Part shown: one piece after another, positions 59,053-64,000 of the stretch
Numbering within the stretch: position 1 is the stretch's first letter
How the letters are laid out: each line of letters begins with the position of its first letter
Source of the DNA: Erigeron canadensis
Taxonomy: Eukaryota > Streptophyta > Magnoliopsida > Asterales > Asteraceae
Assembly: GCF_010389155.1 (NCBI RefSeq)
Contig: NC_057764.1
Location: 37,084,275 to 37,148,274, forward strand
Reading direction: 5' to 3'
Length of the DNA: 64,000 bases
Made by a program: the position numbers and the translations under genes
Notes under the pieces: generated by a model
Told to the model about the DNA's origin: nothing
What the model saw: only the letters and a program-made list of their open reading frames with translations
The model's database searches: none

Positions 59053-59964
59053 GGTTGGTAATTGTTGCCACATCATTTCATGCCTAATTCATACCTAGCC
59101 ATGCCTAACCTATGACAACCATGTCTCTCCATGTCTTACCATCCCTTACTATTTTCTACCAATCATACTCACTCTCTCTCCTATCCCTACTTAAATAATT
59201 CATTATCCCCCTATCTCTTTTTCATGCCTAAGCGGCAATGTATGCCTAAATGCTTCATGCATAGGCCATGCCTAGACCTTGGCGGCGGTGTTTGCTGCTA
59301 GGCATTGACATGCCTAGCCCCATGCCTAGACCATTGTCACCATTCTAATCGTACAACATATTTTGATGCATTTATCACACTCTATATGTTTTATAACATA
59401 TTGATAAATTAACTAAATTTTGTGACACAAATATCACTTTCTATATCCTAACTTATAAATATATACTAGTTGTTATAAAATAAATCAACACTAATTATAA
59501 GTTTTTATCTTATAATTCCAAACATCATAGTAACATGTTTCTTGCTTGAAATACCAAAAAATGACAAAAAAAAAAAAAAAAAAAAAAAAACCTACAAATT
59601 TCCAAAACAAAGTCTTGACATAAGAATAAAACTAAAAGTAAGTTTGTACTTCATAAATCAAATTAGTTGATACAAGAGAGCAGTTGATACACCAAATTAT
59701 AAGAACAAAGTTAAAAGAACCATATCTTTACATTCCAATACATTGCATGAGTATGTGAGCAAAATTGTTTTCGAAATGTGCAACAGCTCACAACCGATCC
59801 TAAATCTGTCATAGCAAAAACTTATGTAATTTGCCTATCAGCTTAGTTACAAAGAAATTGATGGCAAACCAAGTGAGAAATACAAGTCCACAACTAGCTA
59901 GCTAACTAGCTTTAGATCTAATTAAGTTCTATTTTACCTCTACTATAACTACGTAAGGTTGAAC
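59053..59964. other. Gene-free spacer, right part
   Basis: It contains an ATGCCTAG-rich, CATGCCTA-repeating segment (about 59080-59340), possibly a MITE, and a 30-bp A run at about 59562-59590. The last part should be the 3' UTR of NCL copy 2. Confidence 0.45.
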
Positions 59965-61955
59965 CTATGACCAACCAAAGCAATAGTCGAGAACATAAAC
60001 TAGAACAAGGGAGAATGGGTAGAGCACAAAAGCAATAAAAGATGTCCATAGAGGGAATGTTGTACGCAGACTGCCAAAAACGCCCATCACAATGCAAACA
60101 ATCACAATAACAAGCACTTCTGATGAAAAATCCCATGTCAGTCCTCGCACGTAAACTAGGGCTAAGAATACTGATAAGCAAAGTAGATTATTCATTGTTG
60201 CTGCACCATATAACTGCATAAAGAACCCACTAAGATGTCATTTTGACTCTCTTTTACAAATAAATATAAGAAGGCAGTTTAAGTGATGTTAAAAAACGGA
60301 TCAAAAATGAGCTAAACCTCACCTATCCTGCCCCAATTGTGCATGATATGATTATACGGCTTTAAGATTAAAAAAAAAGAAAAAAGTATTAAAGAAATGG
60401 ACAAACCTCTGAAAAAGTTAAAGAGGCGGATCTTTGCTTTTTGCGAGAAGCAAAGATGATTGCTGAAACAGATTCACTAGAGTTGGTTGCTAATGGCAAC
60501 ACTATGAATGAGATGAAGAAAGGTGGGATACTTGTAGCAGAAGAGAAACCATCAACAGCATCTACTAGAGGATCAGCAAATATAGCAGCAATTATTGTTC
60601 CCAGTAACAGAAAAAGCACAGATTTTATCGTGGTCCAACGAGGGTCATCTACACTATTCTCTTCATCTTCACCGCCGCCTTCATCTCCCAAAAGGTAATG
60701 TTCTCTCTTTGTTTCCTACATATGCATACTCTTGGTTTTCATTTTGATCATATCCAACTTACAGAAATGAAACATTACGAATATCATTGTTAAATAAAAG
60801 AACATACCTCGTAATAGTCATGAATATAATTTGTATCGTCAGGATCAGAAACAGGGGAAACTACTTTGGTATGTCTGGCCTCCTCAATCCAATTCGCGAT
60901 TCCAGTTATAAACTCTTCAAAATCTACTTCTTCATCTCCGGATGTGTCAAATTCCTTCATGAGTTTATAAACAGCATCATCTGCATTTAAATTTATCTCA
61001 TTTAATTGCATTCCCACAACTAGTGCTCTTAGTTCAGATTGTGAAAGGTGCCCGTCTTCATTCACATCAACCGACTTAAATAGTCTGCAATAGAAATGTA
61101 AGAATTTGTTTATTTAGAGATGATACATCACATTGATTATAAGATGTATTACTAGTAGATAGTAAGTTAGTAATACAACTTACTTGTGCAGAACTTCTCG
61201 GTTAGGTTGGCCGTGATCATCTAAAAGTCCTCCATATGCATTTGTTTTCAAGTACTTGAGAATTCCAGACCTCACATGCTTATGCTTGGCAAAAGCAATG
61301 CGCCGCTTCTGTATATTAGGTTGATACACCTGCAAAGAATTATCAAGCCAAGTTAATTTACATGGAAAAAAATAGTTAGTATTAAAAAGTAAAATCTACT
61401 ATATAGCAAGAATAGTCAGTTATTAGAAATAAGACTGCCAAGTGATTGATTGGTAAATACCTGATAAATGCAGTATGCAATGAGAAGAAAAATAGAGAAC
61501 GTAAGACCGATTAAAATGGCTAATTGTCTTCCAGAGGTTGAATGTATAATCTGTGGGAATTGAACAACTATAAATGGAAGCACGGACACAGCCATTATCA
61601 TCGCAGAATAGCTTGTCCATATATCAGTGCTCACACCAGACCCTGCAGTCGAGAATGCAACAAATAAAAATCAGCCAAAGAGAGTTACAACAAAGTATGA
61701 CAAAATTATCTAACTAGCTAGAAGAAACAAATTAACTTATGTTTGGGTATGACAGGAGACAGAGCGTACCTACTAAGCTGAATCCTTTTGTATCTTGATT
61801 ATCGATTGCGATTGAGTCTTGTATATCACATTTTCCTAGAATGATGCAGGATCCCCATATAACCGTTAAAAGCATGACCGTCGAACCAGCTAATAATCCC
61901 ATACCAACAGATACTTGGTCTTGAGCTATTTCCGGGGTTCCAGATAGTCCAGATA
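59965..61955 (-). CDS. NCL: Sodium/calcium exchanger NCL-type (copy 2, exon 1 not in view)
   Basis: Six minus-strand exons (61955-61770, 61642-61461, 61329-61184, 61084-60808, 60715-60407, 60213-59965) have exactly the same lengths as exons 2-7 of the copy at 51.2-54.6 kb (186, 182, 146, 277, 309, 249) with GT-AG borders and intact frames. The last exon is about 89% identical in protein to copy 1. The second EF-hand loop (DTSGDEEVDFEE), the acidic linker and the second alpha repeat (FADPLVDAVD, PLATNSSESVSAI) are present. Exon 1, with the signal-like segment and first alpha-repeat half, is not seen in the 2 kb up to the window end, whereas in copy 1 the first intron is only 270 bp. The gene either has a long first intron or is 5'-truncated. 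The intact frames favour a functional gene continuing beyond the window. Confidence 0.88.
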
Positions 61956-64000
61956 CTACACAACGATTTAGACAAACAAATCATCAGAAGAATTGTTACA
62001 TGTACCTATGTATGCATTATTAATTATGTAACAAGTGTAATTGCCTAGCAAACACTTCACGTAACATTTCTCTAAATAAAAACGTAAAATAAAATGTCAT
62101 TTGTTGACAAGTAAAAGCACCAATTATGATTTTGTAAGTCAATTTCAAGAAAACCAAATTATGATGAACTAATAAACAATGAGCACTAAAATTCATCAAA
62201 TATATAAAAAAATGAGAAGCGAAATAAAGTCAAAAGAAAACAAGATAGTCCAGACACGTATTAATTAAATAGAAAGAGAAAAATAATATATTGTATCAAA
62301 TATTATATATATTTATGTGTTAAAGGGTTTTGCTTGTAAATGCTTTAAGAGCTGTGAATACTTAAATAGCTTATCATAAAAAAAAAATTACGACTAGTGT
62401 GGGAAATGAAGGGCTGTATTTAGTGTGCATAAAACAACTTGTATCTTCCACATTAAAAATCTACCCCCTGATTTTCATGGTAAATGTACAAATAATTTAT
62501 GCACCTTAAACACAGCCCTAAGGCTATATTTAGCAAACCCCTAACACTAGTATATATGATACCTTTGGTATTTAATACTAGTATATACCATTATTTTATT
62601 TTATTTTATTATGAGCAATGCTACACTTACAAGTTATAAATAACACTTTACAAAAAAGTTTATAAATTGATGTGCACTAAAGTTTTATTTAGAGCAACAA
62701 AGTCATTTTTTTTGAAATCTTTATTCTATATACTAGTTCCTCTTTCATTATGTGTTTCTGAAAAGTACAAATCAAATATCATAACGAAATGTATAAATTA
62801 TGTTAAGTTAATTGGATTTAAGTTAAAAAGTCACCTAACCTAATACTTAATAGAAAGTAAACCCCTTAATAATCTTCATCAAGTAAAACAAGTTATCTTC
62901 AATCTTTTTTATGTTTGTATATTAATAAAAGTTGAAATTTTAAAAATATAAAGGTAAGTTATATTCTTTACTTATACTTATAATAATATATACTTTTTCT
63001 GTTTCAATTTAAATGTTTAAATTTAACTTGTTGATTTTTTTCTCTAAATTTGACAATGAGTATTTTTGTTTGTATAATATAATACTTAATAAAAGTTATA
63101 TCTATTTAAATCTTAATCTTGAAACAATTTACGATTAAAGTTAAAACTTAAAAAAACAAATTAAGATAGGAGTATTTAAATTGGGGGTGAAATGTTAAAC
63201 ACAAATATAGATAAAAAAAAAAGAAAAAAAAAAAAACTAAAAGGATAAGATATGAATCTATCTGTATGTACAGTTGTACATGTCATTAAAAAATACGGAT
63301 ATAGAAGTGCCACTTCTGAAAAGTAAGATATCCCAATAATTTAATGTGTTAGTTGAAACAACCGAATATCACAAGCCAGGTAACCGTAAAGACAGTTAAT
63401 TTAGTCAACTAAATCGGTGTCAACATCAAAGTCTCTTCAGCATCTCAGATCTAAACTCACTCTCAATCCTAATTATAAGGTGGCTCTGTTTCTTTTTTAG
63501 AAGACATTAGCACATAATTAGGTTTTAACTTTTAACTATATGCTATAGCATAAATGTACGGTTAATACATGTTTTTTTTCAAAAGTTTAAGCTTATTGGA
63601 AAGAGAAAATTACAGAAATGCAAACACAACTTTAAATGTTTAAAAAAAAAAATAGGTGAAAACCATCTAGACTCATGTAACGTATTAGTATAGAACGCGT
63701 ATCTCATAAAAATTTAAATGTTTTAAAAACGTAAGTTCGACTTTCTAGTACGGTTGTTATACGTACCGAGTGATATTATATTATGTAACAACGATATTTT
63801 TAGTGATATGTAATGAGGAGCTCATGTCAGCAAAATACCACAGAAGTACATATATAAAATGATCTATATTTGAAAACTAAACGTAAGTAGAAATCAGTAC
63901 ATTTTCAAACATTTATTTCTTTTCCAAAATAAGTTCATAATAATAATATGTTTAAAAGAAAAGTCACAATCTTTATAACCTCTCCCTCAAGATAAGCCTT
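61956..64000. other. Region upstream of NCL copy 2 exon 2, no exon seen
   Basis: AT-rich sequence. I looked for minus-strand sequence encoding GALPDAMLIL or a signal-like N-terminus and found none. It is either a long first intron of NCL copy 2 or intergenic DNA. Confidence 0.5.

Noticed and set aside
1..64000. CRISPR arrays, prokaryotic operons, organelle DNA inserts or viral genes
   Set aside because: No regularly spaced identical repeats, no dense ORFs and no recognised organelle or viral genes.

Overview
The window is nuclear DNA of a flowering plant. It is AT-rich and gene-poor, its genes are split by short GT-AG introns, it carries a plant-type TCP factor with a miR319 site, CLE peptide genes and an intact nuclear-type tRNA gene, and it is full of plant DNA transposons and retrotransposon LTRs. 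The protein flavour suggests a eudicot, possibly an asterid such as a daisy relative; that placement is inference.

Layout. 0.3-3.8 kb: two intronless CLE signalling-peptide genes in tandem on the minus strand. 4-13.7 kb: gene-free, with foldback MITEs, a 1.2-kb Mutator-like element with a perfect 9-bp target duplication, and a small Helitron interrupted by a Tourist-type MITE. 13.7-14.75 kb: a two-exon Myb/SANT-like gene (plus). 18.1-21.6 kb: two related Helitrons in a row, the second split by a pogo/Emigrant-like element that is itself interrupted. 24.1-25.7 kb: a CIN-class TCP4-like transcription factor (plus). 26.8-27.4 kb: one Tourist-like MITE inside another of the same family. 29.3-30.4 kb: the last three exons of an IQD-type gene (minus) with no visible IQ-motif exons. 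32.3 kb: a tRNA gene with anticodon UAU. 33-47 kb: a transposon yard (hAT MITEs, a Tekay-like LTR, several very small Helitrons, a CACTA-like element, a 468-bp tandem duplication one copy of which holds a 1471-bp solo LTR, a foldback MITE). 48.2-50.0 kb: a five-exon SPEAR/TIE-type repressor (plus). 51.2-54.6 kb: a complete seven-exon NCL-type Na+/Ca2+ exchanger with EF-hands (minus). 59.97-61.96 kb: a second NCL copy (minus), exons 2-7 only; exon 1 is not seen before the window ends.

How the genes relate. The TCP4-like activator and the TIE-type EAR repressor belong to one known leaf-development pathway: TIE proteins bridge CIN-TCPs to TOPLESS co-repressors while miR319 cuts TCP mRNAs. Their proximity (about 23 kb) is notable but may be chance. 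The two CLE genes and the two NCL genes each look like local tandem duplications. All ORFs at transposon sites look incidental. Exon-intron structures were assembled by eye from splice sites, frame continuity and family resemblance; no search was run. I found no clearly undescribed biological system. The most unusual material is the transposon architecture and several long hairpins.
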